Source: Dyella_B sp036746095 (GTDB lineage Bacteria; Pseudomonadota; Gammaproteobacteria; Xanthomonadales; Rhodanobacteraceae). From it: a stretch of DNA of 64,000 nt. The translations under genes were made by a program, and so were the position numbers. The stretch lies in assembly GCF_036746095.1 (NCBI RefSeq), contig NZ_DAIOEU010000009.1, positions 1-64,000 on the forward strand. Direction: 5' to 3'. Of the stretch, positions 1 to 9,783 are shown piece after piece. Below the pieces are notes generated by a model. That model worked only from the letters and a program-made list of their open reading frames with translations, did not search any database and was not told the origin of the DNA. Every line of letters begins with the position of its first letter. Position 1 is the stretch's first letter.

Positions 1-3000
1 CGTCGCGCGTCCACGCGATGCCGTAACCCTCCGCATCGATACGGAGGATGGCGTTGCCGTTGGCGTCGTACCAGGTGCGGCTGACGTAGCCGTTGCCGTC
101 GGTTTGCAGCACGAGCTGGCCGTTGGCGTCGTAGACCCAGTTGCGCGTGATGCCGGTGCTGGTGGTGTAGTCGGTGTTATTGGATGCCGCCGTACCCGCC
201 GCCGCGTTGAGCACGCCGGGCTGATAGGTTTGGATCAAGCGGTTGGCGGCGTCGTAGGTGGATTGCACCTCGCGCACCGCACCGCTGCCGGTGGGCAGCA
301 TGGCGGTGTCGGCAGGCAAGCCGACCGGGTTGCTGTAACTCAACGACTGAATGCGATTACCGGCGGGGTCGTACGCATAGTGCGTGGTCGCACCGGTGGG
401 GCTCACTTCGCCGATCAGGCGATTGGATGCGTCGTAGTAGTAAACGCTGCGGTTGCCGTTGGCATCGAGGCGTTCGATCAGATTGCCGTTGAGGTCATAC
501 GCGCGCTGCTCGGCGACGATCTGCCCGTTGTCCAGTGCCTGGCTGCTGCGGATCAGCCGGTTGAGGGCGTCGTACTGGTAGGTGGTCAGCACCGAGGTGC
601 CGCCCGTGTTCTGCTCCTGCTTGGTTGTCAGGTTGCCCAGTACGTCGTACTGGTAGAACGCGCTCCTATACAGGGCGCCCGTCTGGCTGTCGAAGGCGCT
701 CTCGTTGCTGACTTCTCCGGCCTGGTTGCGGCCATAGCTGGTCTGCAAGCCAAGCTTGTTGGTGTAGTAGCCCAGGTTGCCCCAGGCGTCATAGCCCCAC
801 TTTTCCGTGCCGCCTTGGGCATCGGTGGCCTGGATCAAATAGCCGCGCGTGTCGTACGACAAGTGTGTGGTGGCGATCGGGCCGGCGGGCGGCGTGGGTC
901 GTGTCGCCGGATCTGCCGGAAGGCTGATCGGTGTTTGATACGCCTGCACCAAGGTGGGATTGCCGAAGGCGTCATACGTGGTGACGGTGAGGTAGCCGTT
1001 CGGATCGACCTGGGCGATCACGTGGCCGAGGGTGTCGTAGTAGAAGGTGCCGGTGTAGCCGCGCGCATCGGTCACCGTCATGGCGTTGCCGAAGGCGTCG
1101 TACGCCGTGTTGACCACCGCGTAGGTGGCGCCGTTGGGATTGGGTGCGCCGTAGGGGCTTTGGGTTTGCACGGCGTTGCCGACCATGTCGTAGTCGGTGT
1201 AGGTGCTGTAGTAGCTCAGGAGTTTGGCGATGTCGGCATCGGTAAGTTGGTCGGAACCCTTGCCCCCTCCTGTGCTATCGACCACACCCAACGCGGCGCG
1301 CTGCTTGCGTAACGCGGTACGCAGGTCGATGGACGCTTGATCATCGCCCGTGGGGTCGGGACCCAGCAGGGCTATGCCGCGCGGATCGATGCTTTGGATC
1401 AGCTGACCCAAGGCGTCGTATACGTAGCGCGTCGTGGCGGCGATGGGAGTTCCGGCGGCTCGGGTTTCTTCAACGAGGCGGCCGTCGACGTCATAGGTGC
1501 GCGTGGTGGTTTGCGCAAGCGCAGTACCGGCGGCGCGGGTTTCGATGCGGACGCGGCCCAGGGCATCGAGCGTGCGCTGGGTAAGCGAGCCGGCCGCGTC
1601 GATCGTGTCGGTGGCGCGGCCGGCGCTGTCATAGCGGTATTGGGTGACCTGCGCCGCGCTGACGCGGGCGAACGATTGCAGGTAAGCCAGGCTGAGGTTC
1701 GTGCTTGAGGACGGCCCGGTGGTGTAGCGCCGCTCCTCCAGCGGATGACCGGCGCCGTCGTAGCGCCACTCGGTGATGCGCTGCTTGTAGTCAACGTAGT
1801 CGGTCTGGAACACCCGGCGGCCGGCGGCGTCGTAGAACCATTGGGTGTCGCGCCGCCCGGCATAGTTGCCGTACTGGGCCCAATACGCCTGCACTTGCTC
1901 GAGCGAGGGCGATACCCCGCCGGGCTCGTAGGTAAACCAGATGTAACCGGTCTCTCGCACGAGGTTGCCGGCCGCGTCGTAACGGAACTCGGTCAGGCCG
2001 CGCGAGGTATTGCCACTCAGCATGCTGTCCAGGCGGAAGATCATGCGGTTGCCGGCGTCGTAAAAGTAGTCGGTGACGCGGTCCTTGAGCAGATTCGTCA
2101 CGACGCGTGCGGCAATAGCGTCGCGGGTGAACGCACCGTTCAAGTTGATGGGCGTGGCGTGGATCAGCGTACGCGTGACGTTGCCGTTGGCGTCGTACTG
2201 CTGTTCGGTGACGCCGCCCAGGGCATCGACGGTGTAGGTCAGGCGATCATCGTTGTCGTAGGCGAACCGCGTGAGGCGATCGCTGGCACCAGGCGCCAAG
2301 CGTGCCGTAACATCCGCGTCGCTCAACGCGTTGCCCAGTCCACTCAGATCGACGCGGTTCGCATACTGAGTACGCGCCATCAGGTTGCCGGCCGCATCGT
2401 AAACGTGGCGTGTCACTGCACCGGTGGCATCAACGCTCAGTGCAAGCTGGTTGTTGGCGTCGTACACGTAACGCGTCACCGCGCCGTTGGCATCGGTCAC
2501 CGCGACCGCATTGCCGTTGCCGTCGTAAACGTAGAGCGTGGTGAGGTTGAGGCCGTTCGGGTCGACGACGGTTTGCGTCAGGCGCCCCGCGTTGTCGTAG
2601 CGGTATTGCGTAAGCTTTTGCTCGCGAGTGCCGGCGCCTTCGGTGACTTGCACGGTGTTGCCCGCACCGTCGTAGGCGAAGGTGGTGGTGAGTGCCAAGC
2701 CATCGGGATCGACGATCAGCGCGACGGCCTGACCGTTGCTGTCGTACCGGGTTTCGGTGACGGTGCCCGCCGGATCGGTCATGCGAATCACCTCGCCCAT
2801 CGCGTTGTAAGCGTAGGTGGTGGTGAGGTTCAAGCCGTTCGGGTCGACGGTGCGCGTGAGCACTCTTCCCGCTGCATCATAGCTATAGCTGGTTTTGGTG
2901 CCACGTGCGTCGGTGGTTTCGATCAGCTGGCCGGCGGTGTCGTACGCCTGCTCGGTGGTGGTGCCCAGCGCATCGGTGACCTGGGTGAGCTGGCCGTCTT

Positions 3001-6000
3001 GGTTGTACTGATAGCGGGTAGTGTTGCCGTTGCCATCGGTCAGCGCGATCACCTGCCCGAACGCGTCGTACTGCGTGGTGACGCGGATACCTTCGGCGGT
3101 GGTCATCGTCACCTGGCGGTTGAAGGCGCTGTATTGGAACGTGATGGTGTGGCCGTTGCCATCGGTCTTGCTCAGCACGTTGCCGAAGGCGTCGTAGCTA
3201 AGCTGGGTTTTATTTCCCAAGCCGTCGGTGACGACGATCAACTGGCCGTTGCGGTCGTATTGGTTCGTGCGATGGATGCCGTTGGCGTCCACCGTCTCGA
3301 TCACGCGCCCGAAGGCGTCATGGATCGCTTGGGTGACGAGGTTCAAGCCACCGGCATCGGTGGTCTGCGTGGTTTGCTGGCCGAGGCGGTCGTAGCTGTA
3401 GGTCGTGGTCGTGGAACGATTGGCATCCAGCTGTTGCGTGACGCCGGTGATCTCCCCGAAGGCGTTAGTCGTGTAGTCGGTCGTATAACCCAAGGCGTCG
3501 GTGCGGTGCACAAGCAGACCGCTGGCGCTGTAGTCGTAACGGCTGATGCGCGCGCTGCCATCGGTGTCGAGGGCGTCGAGGATCGTTTTGATGTCGCTGG
3601 TAAGCGCACCGCCGACCAGCGTGCCAAGGGTGCCGGAGGCGACGCGGCTCATGTACACGGTGGTTTGTAATGTGTTGCCGAAGGTGTCGTAGGCGTAGCT
3701 GACGGCTTCGCCTTGGGCATTGATCACCGCGGCGAGCTGGCCGGCCTCGTCGTAGTAGTACAGCGTGCTGCGTCCGAGGGCATCGGTCATGGAAGTGCGG
3801 CGACCGGCTGCATCGTAGGCGTAACGCGTGGCCCATTGCTGCCACACCGCATCGACGGCCGCTTGGGACGCGTTGGCGCCGAGTGCGGCGAGCGCCGCGC
3901 TGCCTTCGCCACCGAGCTGGCCGATCACGCGGCCTTGCAGGTCGTAGCGGTACGTCACGGTGCGGCCGTCACGCGCTTCACTCGTCACGCGGCCCATGTC
4001 GTCATAGGTGTACGTCGTGGCGACGTTGCCTTCCGGCGCAACTTCCGTCACACCGAGCAGGCGGCCATCCGCATCGTATTGATAGAGCGTTTGTTCGAGC
4101 ACGCCCGGTTGCGTGGCCCAGGCAAGCAGGGCCGCCAGGCCAGCGAGGGAGTAGTTGGGCGCGGGCTGTGCAGGATCCCACTGTGCCGGATCGATGCGCT
4201 GGCCGCGCGTGCGCGAGGCGACGTTGCCGTAGGCGTCGTAGGTGTATTGCGTGACGTAGCCTTCGCTGTCGACCTCGGCCACGAGCAGGCCGCGGGCATC
4301 GTAAAGATAGTGGCGATGGGCATCTTGCGCGCTGACGGCTGGGCGCAGTTGCACGAGGCTGCCTTTAGCGCGCTGGGCTTCGGGCGTAGAGGTGGCATAA
4401 CGGATGGTTTCGATCCGTTTGCCGGCGCTGTTGGTGCGGTATTCGGTGAGGAAGCCTTCGGCGTTGAGTTCGCCGACCAGGGTGTTGTCCTTATCGTAGA
4501 AGTAACGCGTGGTGCGGTCGCGGCCCGGATCTGTCGCGAGGGCCATGATTGCGGTGAGCGAGGGCATGGTGTTGGTGCCCAGGTGCGGTGTCATATCCAA
4601 CCGTGCGGCATAGACGGTGCTGCCAATCAGCGTGCGGCCGTCGTAGTAGAACCGAGTGACCGTACCGTCGGCACTTACGGCGTAGAGCGGCTCAGTGCCA
4701 TCCAGGTAATACAGGTAGTCGTGCCGATCAGCCGGGGTGCCGGGTGGCCGAAGTCCGGCATTGCTGAGGGTGATCGGGGCGCCGCCCACACCGATTTTTT
4801 CCACGGGCCGACCATGTGTGTCGACCAAACCGGCGAGCTGCGCGACACTCAAGCGCGTGGCGTAGTGGATGACTTGATTCAAGACATCGCGGCTGGCGTC
4901 ATAGAGGTACTCGGTAACCGTTCCGTCCGGGCCGATCTCGGCAACCTTGCGATCTTGCGCGTCATAAAGGATATGGGTCTTGAGGCCGTTGGCATCGACG
5001 GTCATGCGTAGACGGCCGTCGCTGTCGTAGTAGTTCTGTATCTGCGAGAGTACGGTGCCGCCGCCGACCTGCGTGATGGCGATCAGCTCACCGGCCAGGT
5101 TGTAGGTAGAAACCTGGGTGAGGCCGTTGGCGTAGGTCACGGCGACTTGATGGTTGGCATCGTCGTATTGGTAGAGCGTCTGCGTGCCGTCGAACGCGGT
5201 GGCGGTGAGCAGACGGCCCAGACCATCGTAGGTAAACTGCTGCACTTGCATGGCACCGGGCTCGCCGACGAAACGCTGCAGCAGACGACCGAACGGGTCG
5301 TAGACGTACAGCGTCTGGGTCAGCGCAACATTCGTGTCGCCGTCGCCGTTGGCAAGCAGTTGGCTGTATTGCGTGGTGCTGGCCAAGTTGCCGCGGAAGT
5401 CGTAGGTCCAGTCGGTGCGGGTCGCCTGGGTTTTGTCGCTGAGCGCAGCGACCCAGCGGGTGAGCGTGGCTTCATCGAATGTACTGCCGGTATAGGTGTT
5501 CGCGCTGTAGCTCAGCTGGCTGATTTGCTGGCCGGCGGCGTTGTAGCGGAATTCGGTGACGCGGCCTTCGGCGCTGACCACGAAGCGCAGATGATCCTGG
5601 GCGTCGTAGAGGTAGTGAGCGACAGCGGGCGTGGCGTAGTTCCACGTCTGGGTCAGGGAGTTGTAGCGGGTGAGCGCTTCGGTCAGCAGTTGGTTGGTCG
5701 CACTGTAGGTGCGATCGATCTGCATGAATGAATCCTGCTGTCGCGTGACGTTGCCATACCTGTCGTAGGTGTAATAGGTCGTGTTCGAATCCTTGCCTTG
5801 ATACGCCTGCAGCTGGCCGTCCGCGTTGTAGATAAAAACCTGTTGTTGCAGACCCGTCTCGATGGACGTGACACGCCCTTGGCTGTCGTACGCCAGCGTC
5901 GTCACGATACCCAGCGGGTCAGTGATGGTGGTCTTGCCGCTGGCCAAGTCGTAGCTCAACGCGGTGACACGCACGATACCGGCGTCGCCTGTCTCGGTAA

Positions 6001-6883
6001 TCTGGGTGACGCGGTATTCGCCGTTGATCGGCTGGTAGGCAAAGGCCACCTGCGAACCATCACTGGCGGCGACCGAGGCGATGCGGCTGCTCGTGCCGTC
6101 ATAGGTGTAGGTGGTGGTATACACATCACCGTCAGCGACGCTGTTGTCATCAGGGGAGATATCCACCGTCACCGCGCTCAAGCGGCCTAAGCCGTCGTAG
6201 CCATAACGCACCGAGGTTTGCGTGTGAGAGGTGCCGTCGGCGTGCCTCAATACCGTGCGCAACTGGGTGAGTTGCGTGCCGTTGTAATCGAGATAGGTGA
6301 TCTCACCGCTGGCGGTGGTGACACTGGCGAGCAGGCCTTGTGCGTTGTACGCGTAGTGGATGGTGTTGCCGCTGGTGTCGGTCGTCGACGTGATGCGTCC
6401 GCCGTGCGTGGCGTCGTACTGCTCGGTGACGCGGGTGGCGGCTTGAGTCCAGACCCAGGTTTGGGCACCAGCGTTGTAACTCAGCGTGTCGCGCAAGCCC
6501 TGGCCGGTGGTGGCGACGTACGCACCCTGCGTGGTGTCGTAGGCGTAGAGCATGCTGGACCCGTCAAAGTCGGTGCGCGTGATCGTGCTGCCCGCGGTAT
6601 TGAGGGTGCCGGTGAGGCCATTGACGGTACGCGCGGTACCCGGGCGCCAGCTATCCCCATTCAGTTGGCCCTGGCTGTTGTACGCGCGATACAGTTCACT
6701 GGCGATGCCTTGGCCGAGCAGGAGTTCATCGCGATCGCGGATCACGAGGTTGCCATTGGCCGCATTCACATAGAGCTGCTCGCCGCCCTGGCCGAACGCC
6801 GCGCCACCGACTTGACCTTTGCTGCCCAAACCCAGCGACGACGACTGCAGACCCAATCCATTGCCGGTGACGATGGCGACCAT
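1..6883 (-). CDS. Giant RHS/YD-repeat protein, N-terminal part (C-terminus beyond left edge)
   Basis: One minus-strand frame stays open from the ATG at 6883 to the window edge (2,294 codons), preceded by GAGGAG eight bases upstream. I translated most of it by eye and met no stop. The N-terminus reads MVAIVTGNGLGLQSS, then a VNAANGNLVIR segment, followed by dozens of YD repeats (YDANG, YDALGR, YDAAGN). Interspersed non-repeat inserts of 20-40 residues occur, for example around 1200-1340, 2290-2380, 3540-3640 and 3850-3900. No signal peptide is visible. RHS proteins form large beta-cocoon shells, often carrying a variable C-terminal toxin. That end, and any immunity gene, lie outside the window, so a toxin role is only inference. 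Long plus-strand ORFs here are codon-phase shadows of the repeats. Confidence 0.93.
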   Translation of the reverse strand, partial: MVAIVTGNGLGLQSSSLGLGSKGQVGGAAFGQGGEQLYVNAANGNLVIRDRDELLLGQGIASELYRAYNSQGQLNGDSWRPGTARTVNGLTGTLNTAGSTITRTDFDGSSMLYAYDTTQGAYVATTGQGLRDTLSYNAGAQTWVWTQAATRVTEQYDATHGGRITSTTDTSGNTIHYAYNAQGLLASVTTASGEITYLDYNGTQLTQLRTVLRHADGTSHTQTSVRYGYDGLGRLSAVTVDISPDDNSVADGDVYTTTYTYDGTSSRIASVAASDGSQVAFAYQPINGEYRVTQITETGDAGIVRVTALSYDLASGKTTITDPLGIVTTLAYDSQGRVTSIETGLQQQVFIYNADGQLQAYQGKDSNTTYYTYDRYGNVTRQQDSFMQIDRTYSATNQLLTEALTRYNSLTQTWNYATPAVAHYLYDAQDHLRFVVSAEGRVTEFRYNAAGQQISQLSYSANTYTGSTFDEATLTRWVAALSDKTQATRTDWTYDFRGNLASTTQYSQLLANGDGDTNVALTQTLYVYDPFGRLLQRFVGEPGAMQVQQFTYDGLGRLLTATAFDGTQTLYQYDDANHQVAVTYANGLTQVSTYNLAGELIAITQVGGGTVLSQIQNYYDSDGRLRMTVDANGLKTHILYDAQDRKVAEIGPDGTVTEYLYDASRDVLNQVIHYATRLSVAQLAGLVDTHGRPVEKIGVGGAPITLSNAGLRPPGTPADRHDYLYYLDGTEPLYAVSADGTVTRFYYDGRTLIGSTVYAARLDMTPHLGTNTMPSLTAIMALATDPGRDRTTRYFYDKDNTLVGELNAEGFLTEYRTNSAGKRIETIRYATSTPEAQRAKGSLVQLRPAVSAQDAHRHYLYDARGLLVAEVDSEGYVTQYTYDAYGNVASRTRGQRIDPAQWDPAQPAPNYSLAGLAALLAWATQPGVLEQTLYQYDADGRLLGVTEVAPEGNVATTYTYDDMGRVTSEARDGRTVTYRYDLQGRVIGQLGGEGSAALAALGANASQAAVDAVWQQWATRYAYDAAGRRTSMTDALGRSTLYYYDEAGQLAAVINAQGEAVSYAYDTFGNTLQTTVYMSRVASGTLGTLVGGALTSDIKTILDALDTDGSARISRYDYSASGLLVHRTDALGYTTDYTTNAFGEITGVTQQLDANRSTTTTYSYDRLGQQTTQTTDAGGLNLVTQAIHDAFGRVIETVDANGIHRTNQYDRNGQLIVVTDGLGNKTQLSYDAFGNVLSKTDGNGHTITFQYSAFNRQVTMTTAEGIRVTTQYDAFGQVIALTDGNGNTTRYQYNQDGQLTQVTDALGTTTEQAYDTAGQLIETTDARGTKTSYSYDAAGRVLTRTVDPNGLNLTTTYAYNAMGEVIRMTDPAGTVTETRYDSNGQAVALIVDPDGLALTTTFAYDGAGNTVQVTEGAGTREQKLTQYRYDNAGRLTQTVVDPNGLNLTTLYVYDGNGNAVAVTDANGAVTRYVYDANNQLALSVDATGAVTRHVYDAAGNLMARTQYANRVDLSGLGNALSDADVTARLAPGASDRLTRFAYDNDDRLTYTVDALGGVTEQQYDANGNVTRTLIHATPINLNGAFTRDAIAARVVTNLLKDRVTDYFYDAGNRMIFRLDSMLSGNTSRGLTEFRYDAAGNLVRETGYIWFTYEPGGVSPSLEQVQAYWAQYGNYAGRRDTQWFYDAAGRRVFQTDYVDYKQRITEWRYDGAGHPLEERRYTTGPSSSTNLSLAYLQSFARVSAAQVTQYRYDSAGRATDTIDAAGSLTQRTLDALGRVRIETRAAGTALAQTTTRTYDVDGRLVEETRAAGTPIAATTRYVYDALGQLIQSIDPRGIALLGPDPTGDDQASIDLRTALRKQRAALGVVDSTGGGKGSDQLTDADIAKLLSYYSTYTDYDMVGNAVQTQSPYGAPNPNGATYAVVNTAYDAFGNAMTVTDARGYTGTFYYDTLGHVIAQVDPNGYLTVTTYDAFGNPTLVQAYQTPISLPADPATRPTPPAGPIATTHLSYDTRGYLIQATDAQGGTEKWGYDAWGNLGYYTNKLGLQTSYGRNQAGEVSNESAFDSQTGALYRSAFYQYDVLGNLTTKQEQNTGGTSVLTTYQYDALNRLIRSSQALDNGQIVAEQRAYDLNGNLIERLDANGNRSVYYYDASNRLIGEVSPTGATTHYAYDPAGNRIQSLSYSNPVGLPADTAMLPTGSGAVREVQSTYDAANRLIQTYQPGVLNAAAGTAASNNTDYTTSTGITRNWVYDANGQLVLQTDGNGYVSRTWYDANGNAILRIDAEGYGIAWTRD

Positions 6884-7331
6884 GTGTGGAACTCCTCGGA
6901 TAAGTATTGCGTGAGCCGTTGCGTTTTTGCATGCCCTTCAAAGACTCTTATCCGAAGATTTTGAAATTTGTTTAGCGAAAAAAAGCGAATTCAGAAGATC
7001 CGTGCAAGATGATCAGCATGGACTTACACGACGAGAACACTACGTTGCAGCTTGGGCCGATATGCCTACACGACTGACCGATACGCACATCATCAGTAGG
7101 CTGGAGGACAAGCCCTGAGGTATCCCCACGTTTTTTTCCAGCTATTCCAAAAAATCCTGGGGTTACGTAGAGCCCATTTCGAAACGAACCGTCATTCTGG
7201 CGAAACGTCGAGCAAAAAACGTGGGGAGGGTTTGTACGCCAACCCACGATGGACATGCCGACCCCTAACGATCCCATCGGCACACGCCGACATCCACCAA
7301 ACATCGAGCTGTGCGATGCTACGGTCCGTTT
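6884..7331. other. Intergenic region between RHS and TPR genes
   Basis: About 450 bases separate the divergent RHS and TPR genes, so promoters for both should lie here. The part next to the RHS start is AT-richer than its surroundings (6930-6995). The words ACGTTTTTT and AAAAAACGTGGGG form a partial inverted pair near 7128-7136 and 7214-7226. I see no convincing RNA gene, sigma-54 or sigma-28 promoter, and no protein of more than about 120 codons with a credible start. Confidence 0.5.
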
Positions 7332-8507
7332 ATGCCCATCGAACACAGGCCCGCCATGCCCGCGATGCCGCCATCCCCTGCCCGTTCTCGCCTGGAACGT
7401 TTACTGGCCTTCCATAACTCGGACCCCTCTAATATCGGGCTGCTGAGCGAAGCAATCGAAGCCGCTTACGATGCGCATGAGCACGCTACGTGCGACAAGC
7501 TGCTGGACCACCTTGCGACGCTGCAACCGCTGTCCGACGAGCAGATCAATTTGCGTGGCCTGAATGCCATTGCCCAAGGCCATTTTGCGGAAGCGTCCGC
7601 TATTTTTGAATCACTCAGCGCGTCAACCGGCAATCTCGGGGCTTTTTTCAATCTTGCTTATGCGAAAGCGATGAAAGGTGACTACGCAGGTGCGTCCACC
7701 CTGCTCAACGACAAAGTACTTGCCGGCCAGCCCTTGGCGATTCCGCTAAAAATGCAGACGCTGCACCACCTGGGCCAACTCGAAGACATGATCGAACTCG
7801 GCAAGCAAAATGCGGAGCATCCGCAAGTTGGTGAGGAAGTTTGCGGCCTGCTGGCTACCGCCCTGCTCGACCAGGGCGACATGGAGGCATCCCGCCACTA
7901 CGCGGGCATATCATGCGAAACCGCCAGCGGCCATACGGTGACCGGCCTGCTGGCGCTTGATGATGCGCAAGATGACGCAGCACTGCACCACTTTGAGCGC
8001 GCACTGGCACTACAGCCGCAAAGTGGGCGCGCAAATCTTGGCGAAGGCCTGGCGTGGCTGGCCAAGCAGCAATACGCTCGCGCAGCACAAAGCCTGCAAC
8101 AGGCAGCCGACTTGCTCGCAACGCATGCGGGCACGTGGGTGGCGGCAGGATGGGCGCATCTGTTGAATGAAGACGTCGGGAGGGCTCGCATATGCTTCGA
8201 GCAAGCCATCACGCTGGAGCCTGGTTTTTCCGAGGCAGTCGGTGGCCTTGCCATGGTAGCCATCCACGAGGGCGATACGGCACAGGCCAAGCACTGGGCA
8301 GACGTTGCGTTGCGACTGGATCGCGAAAGCCTCACTGGTGGCGCAGCACAAAGTCTCCTCTTGATGCAGGCGGGAAACGCAGAAGCCGCGCAGGCTGCGT
8401 GGCAATCCGTGATCCAGCAGCCATTGGGGCCTGAGGGAAAAACTGTCGCTGCAGCTCTTGCTCGCCGCAGCCTGCAATCCGCTTTTTTCCTACAAAGAAA
8501 GTCTTAG
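7332..8507 (+). CDS. TPR-repeat protein at the head of the flagellum-like locus
   Basis: The 391-residue protein is almost wholly helical, with repeated TPR-type 34-residue units. The clearest lie in the second half (FERALALQPQSGRANLGEGL and FEQAITLEPGFSEAVGGLA patterns). No signal peptide is seen. Starts at 7311, 7332 and 7356 all lack a strong ribosome-binding site, so the start is uncertain. It precedes fliQ by 248 bases on the same strand, and a second TPR gene closes the locus at 28184. TPR proteins act as scaffolds, and in type III secretion some are export chaperones (the SycD/LcrH class). A chaperone or assembly role here is inferred from position only. Confidence 0.8.
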   Translation: MPIEHRPAMPAMPPSPARSRLERLLAFHNSDPSNIGLLSEAIEAAYDAHEHATCDKLLDHLATLQPLSDEQINLRGLNAIAQGHFAEASAIFESLSASTGNLGAFFNLAYAKAMKGDYAGASTLLNDKVLAGQPLAIPLKMQTLHHLGQLEDMIELGKQNAEHPQVGEEVCGLLATALLDQGDMEASRHYAGISCETASGHTVTGLLALDDAQDDAALHHFERALALQPQSGRANLGEGLAWLAKQQYARAAQSLQQAADLLATHAGTWVAAGWAHLLNEDVGRARICFEQAITLEPGFSEAVGGLAMVAIHEGDTAQAKHWADVALRLDRESLTGGAAQSLLLMQAGNAEAAQAAWQSVIQQPLGPEGKTVAAALARRSLQSAFFLQRKS

Positions 8508-8755
8508 TACGCGCCGCAGATTAGTACTTGAGCAAATATTCATCAGGCCGGTGCAGCGATAACATGGCACCACTTGTTTCGCTCCAAAGATCGCTTCTTC
8601 CGCAACGTCACGCCAGCGAAGCGGATCACGCTGCGCCTCGCGATTTTTCATCGCGTCAAAGGTGCCGGATCCCAGTTTTCGTTAGGACGACGATGCCCTA
8701 GAAGAACATTTGAAGCGAATCAGGTAACACCTCAGCTATCGCAGGAAACGACAGG
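8508..8755 (+). other. Gap upstream of fliQ, probable promoter region
   Basis: This 248-base gap precedes the first export-gate gene. It holds a TGGCAC word at 8574, but the TTG/GC element that a sigma-54 promoter needs is at the wrong distance. A short inverted sequence (TCGCGATTTTTCATCGCG, about 8638-8655) could form a small hairpin. No gene is seen. Confidence 0.35.
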
Positions 8756-9022
8756 ATGTCCGCTGATCAAGCGCTACAGCTCATAGCGCAGTTGCTATGG
8801 AAAAGCTTTCTTATCGCTGGCCCGATTCTTATCGCCACGCTGCTTGTCGGCTTGTTGGTCAGCGTATTCCAGGTAGTAACCCAGCTGCAGGAAATGAGCC
8901 TTAGCTACGTGCCCAAGCTGGCCGTGGCCGCCATCGTCATTGTTGTTTCCGCTTCGTGGATGCTGAGCCAGTTGACGGGCTTTGCTCAGAGCTTGTTCAA
9001 GAGCATTGCCAATCTGGGTTGA
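8756..9022 (+). CDS. fliQ: FliQ, flagellar export gate protein
   Basis: This 88-residue protein has two hydrophobic helices with the family pattern: QALQLIAQLLWKSFLIAGP, a loop containing QLQEMSLSYVPK, then a second helix. The length matches FliQ (about 89). FliQ packs with FliP and FliR in the FliP5Q4R1 export gate at the centre of the MS ring. The ATG at 8756 follows an AGGAAACGACAGG stretch that offers a weak ribosome site. It starts the fliQ-fliR-flhB run, five bases ahead of fliR. FliP is not adjacent but lies about 18 kb downstream, which is unusual. Confidence 0.95.
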   Translation: MSADQALQLIAQLLWKSFLIAGPILIATLLVGLLVSVFQVVTQLQEMSLSYVPKLAVAAIVIVVSASWMLSQLTGFAQSLFKSIANLG

Positions 9023-9027
9023 CACCT

Positions 9028-9783
9028 ATGTTCTCCGCGTCGACATCCTGGGCTCAAGCCGCGCTGCTACTATCGCTGCGCCTTGGCCCGTGCTTGGTGC
9101 TAGCGCCGCCGTTCTCGCAGGCACCCGCGCCGATGCGCGTGCGGCTCTGCCTGGTGTTGGCGTTGGCGGGATGTCTTGCAGGCACCGCACCGCTCGCCAC
9201 CACACTAGAGCCAGGCGCACTGATCGCCGCCGCCTTGACCGAGTTGCTGCTCGGCTTGCTGATCGCGTTCGGATTTCTAGTGGCCTCTGCATCGCTTTCT
9301 TTCGCCGGGCGTGCGTTGGACGTGCAGGCGGGATACGGGCTGGCACTGGTGATCGACCCCGGCTCGCGCGCGCAATCCCCTATGTTTGGCACGCTGTTTA
9401 CCCTGGTGGCCGGTATGATCTTTTTCGCCGCACAGGGACACCTTGAATTGATGCGGCTGTTCGGCGCCTTGCTGAAGGCCATTCCGGTCGGTCAGTTGTC
9501 GCTGTCGGGTGATCCCACCACGCTGATCCGCGGCTTCGGCTTGATCATGGGGCTAGGCGTAGGTGCCACCGGTGCGGCGATGCTCACCTTGTTCCTGATC
9601 GACGTGTGCATTGCCTACTTGTCGCGCGCGCTGCCACAGATGAATGCGCTGATGCTTGGCTTGCAGGTCAAAACCATCTCCACCTTGATGGTGCTGGCGT
9701 TGTCAGCGGGCTTGCTTGGCCCGGTGGCGTTGCGCTTGATGCGGGCAGCCTTGGATTTCGTGCCATCGCTGGGGACGCCATGA
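9028..9783 (+). CDS. fliR: FliR, flagellar export gate protein
   Basis: The product is a 251-residue polytopic membrane protein with five or six hydrophobic segments. FliR features include an N-terminal LRLGPCLVLAPPFSQAPAP segment and ALDVQAGYGLALVIDPGSRAQSP in the middle. I chose the ATG at 9028 because the open frame upstream of it overlaps fliQ; the start sits five bases after the fliQ stop. The 3' end overlaps flhB in an ATGA junction, suggesting translational coupling. It supplies the single-copy subunit of the export gate. Length agrees with the family (about 260). Confidence 0.94.
   Translation: MFSASTSWAQAALLLSLRLGPCLVLAPPFSQAPAPMRVRLCLVLALAGCLAGTAPLATTLEPGALIAAALTELLLGLLIAFGFLVASASLSFAGRALDVQAGYGLALVIDPGSRAQSPMFGTLFTLVAGMIFFAAQGHLELMRLFGALLKAIPVGQLSLSGDPTTLIRGFGLIMGLGVGATGAAMLTLFLIDVCIAYLSRALPQMNALMLGLQVKTISTLMVLALSAGLLGPVALRLMRAALDFVPSLGTP

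Noticed and set aside
104..6964. A series of long plus-strand reading frames, up to 641 codons, across the RHS gene
   Set aside because: They lie in exact codon register opposite the RHS frame and read as AVGVV-type repeats, the complement of YDANG. No ribosome sites or family motifs.
7037..7063. GCCGATAT as the -10 of a sigma-28 promoter
   Set aside because: The expected TAAA-type -35 is absent; ACACTACG stands in its place.
8574..8592. TGGCAC as a sigma-54 -24 element upstream of fliQ
   Set aside because: The GC of the -12 element is not at the required 10-base distance from GG; only TTG/TTTC at the wrong spacing.
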